From assembly GCF_011299555.1 (NCBI RefSeq), contig NZ_CP049857.1, positions 2,170,001 through 2,234,000 on the forward strand: a stretch of 64,000 bases of DNA, given 5' to 3'. Both the position numbers and the translations under genes were made by a program. The stretch comes from Dysgonomonas sp. HDW5A. GTDB taxonomy: Bacteria; Bacteroidota; Bacteroidia; Bacteroidales; Dysgonomonadaceae. Below the pieces are notes generated by a model. The model saw only the letters and a program-made list of their open reading frames with translations. It did not search any database and was not told the origin of the DNA. This document shows, in pieces, positions 1 through 9,185 of the stretch (positions are counted from its first letter, which is position 1; every line of letters begins with the position of its first letter).

Positions 1-1
1 C

Positions 2-478
2 ATTATAGAGGGGATTCATGGTCTAAACCCGGAGTTAACCAAGCAAATAGATGACAGTAAGAAGTTCTTGATATACGTATCGGCTCTTACTAGCATATCG
101 TTAGACGATCATAACTGGATATCTACTACCGATAACCGTTTAATCAGACGCTTGGTAAGAGACTTTAATTACCGGAATTATTCGGCTATTGATACCATTT
201 CGAGATGGGATAGTGTACGACGTGGTGAAGAAAAATGGATTTTCCCTTTTCAAGAGAATGCAGATGTAATGTTCAATTCAGCTATTATGTATGAATTGGC
301 TGCATTGCGTAAATACGCCGAACCGATCCTGATTCAGGTACCTAAAACAGCTCCTGAATTTGCTGAGGCGAGTCGCTTACTTAAATTTCTTAGTTATTTC
401 AGTTATATAAATGATTCGGAGATGCCGCCAACATCATTGTTGAGAGAGTTTCTGGGTGGAAGTAGCTTCACATATTAA
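2..478 (+). CDS. Nucleoside (uridine-type) kinase, C-terminal part
   Basis: This is the 3' end of a gene that begins before the window; the frame is open from base 2, so the TTG at 68 is internal. About 158 residues are visible. The sequence (SLDDHNWISTTDNRLIRRLV, then an RRGEEKWIFPFQENAD stretch and the ending LREFLGGSSF) matches what I know of the C-terminus of the Bacteroidales nucleoside kinase family, proteins of about 550 residues with a TGS-like N-terminus and a uridine-kinase/phosphoribulokinase P-loop domain. The P-loop itself is outside the window, so phosphorylation of a nucleoside in the cytoplasm is inferred from family resemblance only. It is followed by its own gap and the rplS promoter. 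Confidence 0.75.
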   Translation: MIEGIHGLNPELTKQIDDSKKFLIYVSALTSISLDDHNWISTTDNRLIRRLVRDFNYRNYSAIDTISRWDSVRRGEEKWIFPFQENADVMFNSAIMYELAALRKYAEPILIQVPKTAPEFAEASRLLKFLSYFSYINDSEMPPTSLLREFLGGSSFTY

Positions 479-539
479 GATTATAGAAATACATTTATCG
501 CCAATTAAGTAATAGAACCAACTTAAAAATGCGTGGGTA

Positions 540-571
540 TTTGTCAGTTACAATAATTGTTTATATTTTTG
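540..571 (+). promoter_or_regulatory. Predicted Bacteroidetes promoter of rplS
   Basis: TTTG at 540-543 and TATTTTTG at 564-571 are separated by 20 bases, which fits the Bacteroidetes primary sigma factor pattern (-33 TTTG, -7 TAnnTTTG). The start codon of rplS lies about 80 bases downstream, leaving a leader of roughly 70 bases. Confidence 0.65.
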
Positions 572-649
572 CATCCGCTTTGCGTAATCTCTGACGAGAC
601 TAACTCGTGAATATTGCGTATTGTTTTACAATATAAAGCTATAATAGTC

Positions 650-1006
650 ATGGATTTAATGAAGATTGCACAAGATGCATTTGCTACAGGTAAAGAACAT
701 CCTCAATTTAAGAGTGGAGATACTGTAACTATAGCATATCGTATCAAAGAAGGTAACAAAGAGCGTGTACAGCAGTATCGTGGTGTTGTTATCAAAATCG
801 GCGGACACGGCGCTAAAAAACGCTTTACTGTACGCAAAATGTCAGACAATATTGGTGTAGAGCGTATCTTCCCTCTTGAGTCTCCATTTATCGACAGTAT
901 TACTGTAAATAAAGTTGGTAAAGTTCGCAGAGCGAAACTATATTACCTACGTGCCCTTACAGGTAAAAAAGCAAGAATTAAAGAAAAGAGAGTGGCTCGC
1001 GCTTAA
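650..1006 (+). CDS. rplS: 50S ribosomal protein L19
   Basis: Structural protein of the large ribosomal subunit, located at the 30S-50S interface. The 118-residue product has the usual L19 length and contains the conserved blocks [40 protein letters not shown] and [14 protein letters not shown] (here IGVERIF), with a basic C-terminus. I place the start at the ATG at 650 ([12 protein letters not shown]) because L19 proteins begin just before this helix; the open frame extends upstream to 614 but those residues are not L19-like. It is monocistronic: its own promoter lies upstream and a strong hairpin terminator directly follows. Confidence 0.97.
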   Translation: MDLMKIAQDAFATGKEHPQFKSGDTVTIAYRIKEGNKERVQQYRGVVIKIGGHGAKKRFTVRKMSDNIGVERIFPLESPFIDSITVNKVGKVRRAKLYYLRALTGKKARIKEKRVARA

Positions 1007-1022
1007 TCTTTTCTCACTTCAT

Positions 1023-1058
1023 AAAAAAGCACTTCAAGCAATTGAAGTGCTTTTTTAT
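1023..1058 (+). terminator. Rho-independent terminator after rplS
   Basis: A perfect 15-bp stem (AAAAAAGCACTTCAA at 1023-1037 against 1042-1056) closes a 4-base loop and ends in a T-run. It starts 16 bases after the rplS stop codon. Confidence 0.9.
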
Positions 1059-1075
1059 TTAGATGTAGATGTAAC

Positions 1076-1095
1076 AAAAAGGTCTGAGACCTTAA
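1076..1095 (+). repeat. Dispersed palindromic element, copy a
   Basis: Contains the exact core AAGGTCTGAGACCTT (1079-1093), a 6-bp inverted repeat around TGA, preceded by a short A-run. It lies between the rplS terminator and the dnaG promoter. The longer upstream half seen in other copies is not obvious here. Confidence 0.7.
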
Positions 1096-1138
1096 CAATA
1101 TAATTGAAGTTTATTTCTCAAGTAACATTGAGTATTTA

Positions 1139-1169
1139 TTGTTATATCTTACAACTATAACTATCTTTG
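1139..1169 (+). promoter_or_regulatory. Predicted promoter of dnaG
   Basis: TTG at 1139-1141 and TATCTTTG at 1162-1169 are separated by 20 bases, a good match to the Bacteroidetes consensus. Transcription would start near 1175, so the repeat at 1179-1212 would lie in the dnaG mRNA leader. Confidence 0.65.
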
Positions 1170-1178
1170 TTTATTGTG

Positions 1179-1212
1179 TTTGCCAAAGCAATAAAAAGGT
1201 CTGAGACCTTAA
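1179..1212 (+). repeat. Dispersed palindromic element, copy b
   Basis: A full-form copy: TTTGCCAAAGCAATAAA followed by the exact core AAGGTCTGAGACCTT (1196-1210). It lies 22 bases upstream of the dnaG start codon, downstream of the predicted promoter, so the core could fold as a hairpin in the leader RNA. Confidence 0.8.
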
Positions 1213-1234
1213 CTTCGTTCCTTGGAGGAAAAAA

Positions 1235-3235
1235 ATGATAGATCAACTTACGATAGATAGGATAATGGAAGCTGCACGCATCGAAGATGTTGTCGCAGAA
1301 TTTGTTACGCTTAAGAAAAAAGGAATTAACTTTGTTGGATTATGCCCGTTTCACTCCGATAAAACACCTTCATTTTATGTGTCCCCTTCCAAAAATATCT
1401 GCAAATGTTTTGCATGCGGAGAGGGTGGGAGTGCTGTGCATTTCATTATGAAACATGAGCAGCTTTCGTATTATGAAGCACTTCGTTATCTGGCTAAAAA
1501 GTATAATATAGAGATACAGGAAAAAGAACTTACCGAAGAGCAAAAGAATGCTTACAATGAACGAGAGAGTCTTTTTATCCTGAATGAATATGCACGAACT
1601 TATTTTGTAAATACACTTCATCAACATAGCGAAGGAAAGACTGTCGGATTAAGTTATTTCAGGGAGAGAGGTTTTAGAGAAGATATTATTAAAAAATTTC
1701 AACTCGGATATAGTCTCGAACAAAGAGATGCTTTCACTCAGGATGCTCTTAAGAGCGGATTCAATAAAGATTATCTGGTAAGAACTGGTCTGACTATAGA
1801 AGGTGATAACTATATGGTCGATCGCTTTCGCGGTCGTGTCATGTTTCCGGTGCATACACTTTCCGGTAAAGTTGTTGCTTTCGGTGGGCGTATTCTTAAG
1901 AAAGCAGAAAATACAGGTAAATATGTCAATTCGCCTGAAAGTGACATTTATCATAAGAGTGACCAGTTATATGGAATCTATTTTGCTAAGCAAGCTATTT
2001 CAAAAGCCGATTGCTGCTTTCTTGTAGAAGGTTATACCGATGTTATTTCGATGCATCAGGCAGGTATAGAGAATGTTGTTTCGTCTTCGGGTACCGCGTT
2101 AACTATCGGGCAGATAAAACTGATACACCGTTTTACACCCAATATAACGGTTATTTACGATGGTGATGCGGCTGGTATAAAAGCTGCGTTGAGAGGTATT
2201 GACTTATTGTTAGAGGATGGAATGAATATCAAAGTGGTTCTTTTACCGAACGGAGAAGACCCGGATTCATTTTCTCAAAAACAAAATGCCGAATCTTTTA
2301 CCAGTTATATAAGAAAGCACGAGGTCGATTTTATCCGTTTCAAAACGCAACTCTTATTAGATGATGCAGGAGAAGACCCTATAAAAAGGGCATCACTTAT
2401 TTCGGATATTGTCAATAGTATATCTATTATTCCCGATGGAATTATCAGATCCGTATATACACGAGATTGTAGTGTATTATTGGGGGTAGACGAGAGAGTC
2501 TTAATTGATGAGATCAATAAAAAGCGGTTGGCATATCTTGAAAAAGAAGGGCAGAGGTTGCCGCAACAAAATAATATACCACCTGTTGCAGATGATTATC
2601 CCCCGTTAAATATACCTGAAGAATTTCAGCCTCAAATAGCACCAAAGTCGCCTTTCGATAAGTTTGAATTGGCTATTTTATACTATGTTGTTCGATATGG
2701 TATGCTGCAGATGATTCAGCGAGAACCGGAGGACGGGGAAGAGCCCCATGATGATATAACTGTACTTGAATACATTAAGTTTGATTTGGAACGAGATGGT
2801 CTGTGGTTTCAGAATGTATTGTATAAAGAAATTCTGGATGAAGCTATCAGTATGATGGAAGATCCTAACTTTATACCGGCTCGTTATTTTCTGGCTCATC
2901 CTAAGCAAGAAATAAGCCGTTTAACGGCAAGTCTATTAGAAGATAGGTATGAGCTAAGCAAGGTGCACACAAAACAGTATGGTGACGTTAAAAAAGAGGA
3001 AACTCCTATGGCGGAAGAGAAGCATCTAGAAACCTCTGTGCCCCGTGTTCTTATAGAGCTGAAAGATGCTTTTATTACACATCAAATGAAAATGATTAAA
3101 GAAAAGATGAAGCAGGTGCATAAGGCTGGCGATTCTGATGCTTCGATAGCTCTTATGCAGCAATTAAAAGACCTTAGTGCAATAAAGAATGCTTTGTCAA
3201 AAGTATTAGGTGAAAGAGTTATACTTCGTTATTAA
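1235..3235 (+). CDS. dnaG: DNA primase
   Basis: Synthesises the RNA primers for replication and works with the DnaB helicase. The 666-residue protein shows the CHC2 zinc-binding domain at the N-terminus (Cys37, His40, Cys58, Cys61), then the RNA polymerase core with the TOPRIM motifs EGYTD at 265-269 and DGDAAG at 309-314, which carry the metal-binding acidic residues. The last 200 residues are less conserved and should contain the helicase-binding domain. The ATG at 1235 is supported by GGAGG at 1224-1228, a clear Shine-Dalgarno-like sequence that is uncommon in this phylum. A repeat element sits in the leader and a bidirectional terminator follows. It is not in the rpsU-dnaG-rpoD order known from Enterobacteria. 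Confidence 0.97.
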   Translation: MIDQLTIDRIMEAARIEDVVAEFVTLKKKGINFVGLCPFHSDKTPSFYVSPSKNICKCFACGEGGSAVHFIMKHEQLSYYEALRYLAKKYNIEIQEKELTEEQKNAYNERESLFILNEYARTYFVNTLHQHSEGKTVGLSYFRERGFREDIIKKFQLGYSLEQRDAFTQDALKSGFNKDYLVRTGLTIEGDNYMVDRFRGRVMFPVHTLSGKVVAFGGRILKKAENTGKYVNSPESDIYHKSDQLYGIYFAKQAISKADCCFLVEGYTDVISMHQAGIENVVSSSGTALTIGQIKLIHRFTPNITVIYDGDAAGIKAALRGIDLLLEDGMNIKVVLLPNGEDPDSFSQKQNAESFTSYIRKHEVDFIRFKTQLLLDDAGEDPIKRASLISDIVNSISIIPDGIIRSVYTRDCSVLLGVDERVLIDEINKKRLAYLEKEGQRLPQQNNIPPVADDYPPLNIPEEFQPQIAPKSPFDKFELAILYYVVRYGMLQMIQREPEDGEEPHDDITVLEYIKFDLERDGLWFQNVLYKEILDEAISMMEDPNFIPARYFLAHPKQEISRLTASLLEDRYELSKVHTKQYGDVKKEETPMAEEKHLETSVPRVLIELKDAFITHQMKMIKEKMKQVHKAGDSDASIALMQQLKDLSAIKNALSKVLGERVILRY

Positions 3236-3248
3236 ATTCAAAAGCTAT

Positions 3249-3293
3249 AAAAGTAAACCCTCGGAAATTATCTATTTCCGAGGGTTTACTTTT
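3249..3293. terminator. Bidirectional terminator between dnaG and lpxA
   Basis: A perfect stem of at least 18 bp (3251-3268 with 3274-3291, extendable by flanking A/T pairs) with a 5-base loop has T-runs on both strands. It separates the convergent genes dnaG and lpxA. Confidence 0.9.
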
Positions 3294-3316
3294 ATTTTAA
3301 AGTTTGAATATTCTTC

Positions 3317-4099
3317 TTACAGATATCCTCTAACAATTCCTCTGGGAGAGTTTTTGATGAAATCTACAATTAGTTGAGACTCTTCTGTCTTCTCAAGTTC
3401 CTGTTCAATTTTTGCAGTGGCATCAGAAAAATTATATCCCGATTGATAAATTAAACGATAGATCTCTTGTATCTGGTTGATCTGTTCATTTGTAAATCCT
3501 CTTCGGCGTAATCCTACTAGATTGATACCTGCATATGCAACAGGATCACGACCTGCTATAATGTATGGAGGGATATCTTTACCTAATCGCGTTCCGCCTT
3601 GTATCATCACATGTTTTCCAATGCGGGTAAATTGGTGTACTAATACACCACCGCTTAATATGGCAAAATCATCGACTTCTACCTCTCCTGCCAATTGGGT
3701 TGCATTGCCTATTATGACATTATTTTGAATAATACAATCATGTGCAATATGACTATAAGCCATAAGCAAACAGTTGTCTCCTACAATCGTTTTTCCTTTC
3801 GAATCGGTTCCTCTGCTTATCGTAACACATTCTCTTATCGTTGTATTATTTCCTATAATTGCAGTAGAATCTTCTCCGTGAAATTTTAAATCCTGAGGTA
3901 TTCCTGATACTACAGCACCCGGATAGATTGTACATTTTTCGCCGATACGAGCTCCAGATCTGATATTTGCATTCGACATAACAAATGTACCATCACCAAT
4001 TACAGTATTGTCATCAATATATGCAAATGGTTCTATAGTTACATCTTTGCCTATTTGGGCATTTGGGTGTATGAATGCGTTAGACGATATATTTGACAT
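3317..4099 (-). CDS. lpxA: UDP-N-acetylglucosamine O-acyltransferase
   Basis: Catalyses the first step of lipid A synthesis: transfer of a hydroxyacyl chain from acyl carrier protein to the 3-OH of UDP-GlcNAc, in the cytoplasm. The 260-residue protein is a left-handed parallel beta-helix built of hexapeptide repeats over about residues 8-190, with a helical C-terminal domain. The catalytic histidine is in SHIAHD (His120). It is the last gene of the minus-strand cluster purD / membrane protein / lpxD / lpxC-fabZ / lpxA, with only 15 bases separating it from lpxC-fabZ, so the two are surely co-transcribed. Length and motifs are those of a normal LpxA. Confidence 0.96.
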   Translation of the reverse strand: MSNISSNAFIHPNAQIGKDVTIEPFAYIDDNTVIGDGTFVMSNANIRSGARIGEKCTIYPGAVVSGIPQDLKFHGEDSTAIIGNNTTIRECVTISRGTDSKGKTIVGDNCLLMAYSHIAHDCIIQNNVIIGNATQLAGEVEVDDFAILSGGVLVHQFTRIGKHVMIQGGTRLGKDIPPYIIAGRDPVAYAGINLVGLRRRGFTNEQINQIQEIYRLIYQSGYNFSDATAKIEQELEKTEESQLIVDFIKNSPRGIVRGYL

Positions 4100-4114
4100 G
4101 GATCAAATTTTAAA

Positions 4115-5500
4115 TTATTTATTTTTTACAATTTGGGCAGTAAACTCTGCTTCAGAAACAACTTTTTCTCCAACGAAAGCATAACCTTTCATGTTGGCTA
4201 TTCCACGTCTTATCTCAGAAGTGAAATCGAGTCTGAAAATTAGTGTATCGCCCGGTACTACCTTTTGACGGAATTTTACGTTGTCTATTTTCAAGAAGTA
4301 AGTCGAATATCTTTCGGGTTCATCTACTCTTGCCAAAACTAATACTCCCCCAATTTGAGCCATTGCCTCTATTTGTAATACTCCGGGCATTACAGGTTCT
4401 TGAGGAAAATGTCCCTGAAAGAAAGGCTCATTAGTAGTAATGTTTTTTACCCCAACAATGTGTTGTTGTCCTATCTCAATGATCTTATCAACCATTAGAA
4501 ATGGGTATCTGTGAGGCAACAATTCTTTTATCTTATTAATGTCAAGAACAGGTTCTTTAGTTACATCATAAACCGGAGGTTGTACATCATTTAGCTTGAT
4601 TTGCTTACGGATCAAACGAGCCATTTGATTATTGATCTTATGACCGGGGCGTGTAGCTATGACTCTACCTTTAATCGGCTTGCCGATAAGAGCCATGTCT
4701 CCGATAATATCAAGTAATTTATGACGTGCCGGTTCGTTTGGTGACTGAATAGGTTTATTATTTATATATCCTAGTTCTGAAGCGTTTTTATGAGCTACTC
4801 CTAAAAGATCACCTAGTTTATCTAAAGCCTCTTGAGATATTTGTCTTTCGTATATGACAATAGCGTTATCTAAATCGCCACCTTTTATTAGGCCGGCTTC
4901 GAGTAATTGTTGAATATCTCTAACAAAAACAAATGTTCTTGCACTGGCTATTTCTTTTTCAAAATCATTCAAGTCATCAAGTGATGCTGATTGATTGGGA
5001 ATGTAAGTTGATTCGAATTCAATGAAAGAGTTGATACAGAAATTTTCATCAGGAAGGAGGATGAATTTTGAACCTGTTGCTTCGTCATGAATTTCCATCT
5101 TTCTACGGACGATATAAAAGTCACGATCGGCTTCTTGTTCTACCAATCCTACTTTTTTTATAGCTTCAACATATTTTATAGCACTTCCATCAAGTATGGG
5201 AAATTCTGGAGCGTCTACTTCTATCAAACAGTTATCAACATTCAATGCATATAAAGCAGACATTGCATGTTCTACTGTGCTAACTTGAACATCTCCTTTG
5301 ACAAGAACAGTTCCTCTTTGAGTTCCTCCTACATTTTCGGCAAGAGCATCTATAACAGGCTCCCCTTCAAGATCTATCCTTTTGATCTTATATCCGTGGT
5401 TTTCGGGAGCAGGATTAAATTTAATAGTAATGGGCAGTCCCGTGTGTAATCCTTTTCCTTGTAGAGAAAAACTCTCTTTTAGTGTTTTCTGTCTTTCCAT
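4115..5500 (-). CDS. lpxC-fabZ: Bifunctional UDP-3-O-acyl-GlcNAc deacetylase / 3-hydroxyacyl-ACP dehydratase (LpxC-FabZ fusion)
   Basis: Residues 1 to about 300 are LpxC, the zinc-dependent deacetylase that commits the cell to lipid A. Metal ligands are His78 (in VEHAMSAL), His260 and Asp264 (ARHKLLDIIGD), and His287 is the probable acid/base residue. Residues from about 322 on are FabZ, the dehydratase of fatty acid elongation, with His364 in GHFPQEPVMPG and Glu378 in QIEAMAQ. Both active sites look complete, so both activities are expected from one cytoplasmic polypeptide. The fusion is known from Bacteroidetes and ties the competing uses of hydroxyacyl-ACP to one gene. It lies between lpxD and lpxA in a tight minus-strand operon. 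Confidence 0.96.
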   Translation of the reverse strand: MERQKTLKESFSLQGKGLHTGLPITIKFNPAPENHGYKIKRIDLEGEPVIDALAENVGGTQRGTVLVKGDVQVSTVEHAMSALYALNVDNCLIEVDAPEFPILDGSAIKYVEAIKKVGLVEQEADRDFYIVRRKMEIHDEATGSKFILLPDENFCINSFIEFESTYIPNQSASLDDLNDFEKEIASARTFVFVRDIQQLLEAGLIKGGDLDNAIVIYERQISQEALDKLGDLLGVAHKNASELGYINNKPIQSPNEPARHKLLDIIGDMALIGKPIKGRVIATRPGHKINNQMARLIRKQIKLNDVQPPVYDVTKEPVLDINKIKELLPHRYPFLMVDKIIEIGQQHIVGVKNITTNEPFFQGHFPQEPVMPGVLQIEAMAQIGGVLVLARVDEPERYSTYFLKIDNVKFRQKVVPGDTLIFRLDFTSEIRRGIANMKGYAFVGEKVVSEAEFTAQIVKNK

Positions 5501-5546
5501 TTTAATTCCTCATGTAAACATCTTTGAGGATGTCTTTTTATTTTGA

Positions 5547-6593
5547 TTATTTATTTTGTTCTGCTTTCAGTAGTTTTATTTCCTTCTCTAACTGAGCTAT
5601 TTGTCGATACATATCGGGTAGCTTTGGAAATACAACACTTGATCTAAAGAAATCCTTCACAGGAATAGCAGGAGATCCCAATATCTGTGCGTTATCTTTG
5701 ATGTTGCTTATAATACCTGCTTGCGCTCCGATGTTGGCATTGTTGCCTATGGTGATGTGTCCACCCAGACCCACCTGTCCGCCAATCATACAGTGTTCGC
5801 CTACTTTTGTTGACCCCGAAATTCCAACTTGTGCTGCCATAACGGTATTAGCTCCTATCTCTACATTGTGAGCTACCTGAATAAGGTTATCCAGTTTTAC
5901 TCCATGTCTGATAATAGTTGCATCCATTACTGCTCTGTCTATCGTAGTATTTGCTCCGATTTCAACATCGTCCTCAATAATTACGATACCCATTTGAGGT
6001 ATTTTCTTATATATATCACCCTCCGGAGCAAATCCAAACCCGTCTGATCCGATTACTGCACCTGAATGAATGATACAATTGTTTCCTATTTTTGAGCCGG
6101 GATATATCTTCACTCCCGGATATAATATCGTGTTGTTACCTATAGTACAGCCTTCACCAATATATACCTGTGGGTGTACTTGGGTGTTGTCTCCTATAGT
6201 TGTATTCTCTGATATATATGCAAAAGCTCCGACGTAGATATCATTGCCGAGTTTTGCACTCTCTGCCACAAAACTCATCGGTTCGATCCCTTTTTTCTTA
6301 GGTTTCGATTTTTCAACCATATCCAATAACATTGCTAACCCTGCATATGCATTAAAAACTCTTATTAGAGTAGCTTTTATGGGTTTGTCAGCAACAAAAT
6401 CATTATTTACCAAAACAATGCTTGAATCTGTTGTGTAGATGTAGTTTGTATATTTTGGGTTAGCCAAAAATGACAAAGAGCCAGGTTTCCCTTCTTCTAT
6501 TTTAGAAAAATTACTAACTTGTACATTGGGGTCACCTTCAATTGTACCCTTCAGAAAATCAGCAATTTGTTGAGCCGTGAATGAAAGTTGCAT
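5547..6593 (-). CDS. lpxD: UDP-3-O-acylglucosamine N-acyltransferase
   Basis: Third enzyme of lipid A synthesis, adding the N-linked hydroxyacyl chain. The 348-residue protein has the LpxD N-terminal uridine-binding domain (about 1-100, including [11 protein letters not shown]), a hexapeptide-repeat beta-helix (about 110-310) and a C-terminal helix. The catalytic histidine is His242 in [11 protein letters not shown]. The start at 6593 gives the family-typical [14 protein letters not shown] opening. The gene is 46 bases upstream of lpxC-fabZ and part of the same minus-strand cluster. Confidence 0.96.
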   Translation of the reverse strand: MQLSFTAQQIADFLKGTIEGDPNVQVSNFSKIEEGKPGSLSFLANPKYTNYIYTTDSSIVLVNNDFVADKPIKATLIRVFNAYAGLAMLLDMVEKSKPKKKGIEPMSFVAESAKLGNDIYVGAFAYISENTTIGDNTQVHPQVYIGEGCTIGNNTILYPGVKIYPGSKIGNNCIIHSGAVIGSDGFGFAPEGDIYKKIPQMGIVIIEDDVEIGANTTIDRAVMDATIIRHGVKLDNLIQVAHNVEIGANTVMAAQVGISGSTKVGEHCMIGGQVGLGGHITIGNNANIGAQAGIISNIKDNAQILGSPAIPVKDFFRSSVVFPKLPDMYRQIAQLEKEIKLLKAEQNK

Positions 6594-6712
6594 AAATAGG
6601 TCGAATATTCGATAAATATTGTTTTAAACTGCGAAATAAGGAATAATTTTCCAATAATGATGTTTTTTTGCCCAGAAAATACTAGTTCGCATACTAATAT
6701 AGTCTTTATTAA

Positions 6713-7720
6713 TTAATTCAACAAATTTAAAAAACAGCACGAAAAGTATATTAATATTAGAATGTAGAAGATTATTATCTTCCATTTTTGTTCAGCCAGA
6801 GTGAAAAAATGAGCCAATAAAATAGTTATACTACAAGACAATATATAAAGGTTCAGTGTCGGATCCAAAATTATAAAGAAAAATGCAATGATAGAAAAAA
6901 GTGATGTGATGTGTAGGAACTGTATATTGGCACGAATTCTAATTTTGTCTCTAAAAGAGTTAGCTTGATAATCGAGAGATATAGTAATTAATAGGGCAAA
7001 AGCAATGACAACCAATAAGCCTTCTCCCATTAACGGAATTGTTTCAATCGAATTATTCAGTAAAGGGTATAGGTGTTCGAACGGACTTAGAAACCCTGCG
7101 ATGTTATTTTGCCAAAGGAAAAAAACAAAGGTCAGCCAATATATTGTAGCGACACCTAATATTGAAATTATAAAATTTTTGAATTTGAAAATTCGCATCA
7201 AGCTGAATCCAATCCAAAAAAGGGGAAGATACATTAAGAAATAGAATGAGAATAAACTGCTGACTCCTATTACAAATCCAATTGCATAAGCATTTCTGCT
7301 GCCTGTCTTATCTTGATACGATGAGTAAAGCAAATCTGTGCATATCAGAAATGCCAACGTTGATATATAGTAAGGAGTCATATATATAAAGACCGGATGC
7401 GAACTGAGGATCAGACTTCCGAATATATATATAAGGTAAGTTCGGTTTCTGATTAGTCCATGCTTTGCATTCAGTTGAGAGGCATAAAAAGATATTATAA
7501 AAACAAATAATGTGCTGATTGTGAACGAAATTGTTCCTCTGGAAAGGAAGTTAGTCAATGCTCCTGTCCACAGATATCCTCCTCCAATATGTTCGTTGTG
7601 AAGTGTTGCATCCGTAAAATAAAAAATAACTAAACGTATAACTATTGTTAAGAGTATCGAGAATAGAACCAGGTTCTTATTTTCTACAATATTTCTCTTA
7701 TACAGCTTTATTGCATCCAT
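6713..7720 (-). CDS. Polytopic membrane protein of unknown function (possibly the DUF6427 family)
   Basis: The 335-residue protein is strongly hydrophobic, with around nine or ten predicted membrane segments spread over its whole length and short loops such as YQDKTGSRNAY. I see no catalytic motif. Similar multi-spanning proteins occur near lpxD and purD in other Bacteroidetes, and I believe they belong to DUF6427, but this is from memory. Its position between purD and lpxD (23 bases after purD) suggests co-transcription. A role in the inner membrane linked to envelope assembly would only be a guess from context. Confidence 0.6.
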   Translation of the reverse strand: MDAIKLYKRNIVENKNLVLFSILLTIVIRLVIFYFTDATLHNEHIGGGYLWTGALTNFLSRGTISFTISTLFVFIISFYASQLNAKHGLIRNRTYLIYIFGSLILSSHPVFIYMTPYYISTLAFLICTDLLYSSYQDKTGSRNAYAIGFVIGVSSLFSFYFLMYLPLFWIGFSLMRIFKFKNFIISILGVATIYWLTFVFFLWQNNIAGFLSPFEHLYPLLNNSIETIPLMGEGLLVVIAFALLITISLDYQANSFRDKIRIRANIQFLHITSLFSIIAFFFIILDPTLNLYILSCSITILLAHFFTLAEQKWKIIIFYILILIYFSCCFLNLLN

Positions 7721-7743
7721 TAATAATTGGGTAAGTTTACTTT

Positions 7744-9015
7744 TTATTTTAAGTCGAAACCTATATCTTTTCTGTAATATTTGCCATCAAAACATATCTT
7801 TTCTGCATTTGCGAATGATTTATTTAGGGCTTCTTCTTTACTGTTTCCATACGAACTAACAGCAAGTACTCGTCCCCCATTAGTTGTAATGGTATTTTTA
7901 TCTTCAATTGTTCCTGCATGAAACACGATGCTGTCACTAACGGAGTCTAAGCCTGAAATAACTTTTCCTTTTTCATAATCGCCGGGATATCCCCCCGATA
8001 CAAGCATAACAGTTGTGGCATAGCGATTATCTATCTCCAGATTTTTCTTGTCTAATGATTCGGTGGCAACACCTTCCAGTAGATCAACCAAGTCTGATTT
8101 TATCCGCAGCATTACCACTTCTGTCTCGGGATCTCCCATACGGACATTGTATTCAATAACCATGGGTTCGCCTCCGACTTCAATTAGACCGATAAAAATA
8201 AAACCCTTATATACTATATTGTCTTTTTGTAAACCTGTGACTGTTGGTTTTACTATTCTTTCCTCTACCTTTTTCATAAAGATATCATCGGCAAAAGATA
8301 CAGGCGAAACTGCACCCATACCTCCGGTGTTGAGACCGGTATCTCCTTCTCCGATACGTTTGTAATCTTTAGCGACCGGTAATATTTTGTAAGATTTACC
8401 ATCGGTTAAGACAAATACGGAACATTCTATTCCGGAAAGGAATTCTTCGATCACAACTGTATTGCTTGCAGCTCCAAACATTCCTCCAAGCATGGCTTTG
8501 AGTTCAGCTTTGGCTTCATTCAGATCATTTATAATAAGTACTCCTTTACCTGCAGCAAGACCGTCGGCTTTAAGGACATACGGTGCTTTAAGTTCTTCTA
8601 AAAACTGGTATGCCTCGTCGATATTTTTATTGGTAAAGCTTTTGTATTGTGCAGTGGGTATGTTGTGACGCATCATGAAACGCTTCGCAAAATCTTTGCT
8701 ACCTTCAAGCTCAGCTCCCAGTTGGGAAGGCCCAATGACAGGGATATGTTGAATCTCTTTGTCATTAATAAAGAAGTCATAGATGCCTTTTACTAACGGA
8801 TCTTCGGGTCCTATTACTACCATATCTATCTTTTTATCAATAACCTGTGCTTTTACTGCGGTAAAATCGAGAGGTGAGATGTCTAAAATTTTAGCAATTT
8901 GGCCGATTCCCGCATTTCCGGGTGCAACATAAAGGGTGTTGATTTTAGGGCTTTGTAATATTTTCCAAGCTAAAGCATGTTCTCTTCCTCCGCTCCCCAA
9001 TAATAAAATATTCAT
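7744..9015 (-). CDS. purD: Phosphoribosylamine-glycine ligase
   Basis: Second step of purine synthesis: ATP-dependent joining of glycine to phosphoribosylamine. The 423-residue protein has the N-terminal MNILLLGSGGREHALAWKI, the ATP-grasp core with APYVLKADGLAAGKGV, the GDTGLNTGGMGAVSP loop and the metal-binding EYNVRMGDPETEVVM. Length and motifs are canonical. It is the first gene of the minus-strand run that continues into the lipid A genes. No riboswitch-like structure is evident in the roughly 170 bases upstream. Confidence 0.97.
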   Translation of the reverse strand: MNILLLGSGGREHALAWKILQSPKINTLYVAPGNAGIGQIAKILDISPLDFTAVKAQVIDKKIDMVVIGPEDPLVKGIYDFFINDKEIQHIPVIGPSQLGAELEGSKDFAKRFMMRHNIPTAQYKSFTNKNIDEAYQFLEELKAPYVLKADGLAAGKGVLIINDLNEAKAELKAMLGGMFGAASNTVVIEEFLSGIECSVFVLTDGKSYKILPVAKDYKRIGEGDTGLNTGGMGAVSPVSFADDIFMKKVEERIVKPTVTGLQKDNIVYKGFIFIGLIEVGGEPMVIEYNVRMGDPETEVVMLRIKSDLVDLLEGVATESLDKKNLEIDNRYATTVMLVSGGYPGDYEKGKVISGLDSVSDSIVFHAGTIEDKNTITTNGGRVLAVSSYGNSKEEALNKSFANAEKICFDGKYYRKDIGFDLK

Positions 9016-9185
9016 AAAAGATATGATTTTAAGGTGGTAAACCTGATTTTTGTTTCTATAAATATAAGTAAAAATGTAATACTTATTTAATCTGAATCGG
9101 CAAAGGTAATAATCTTAATTATTATCTGCCAATTAGAAATATTCTATAAAAGTAAATATAATATTTGAGATACTATTTATACAAT

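Noticed and set aside
915-1103. A 62-codon frame overlapping rplS and its terminator
   Set aside because: It runs through the rplS coding end in another frame and across the terminator hairpin and a repeat.
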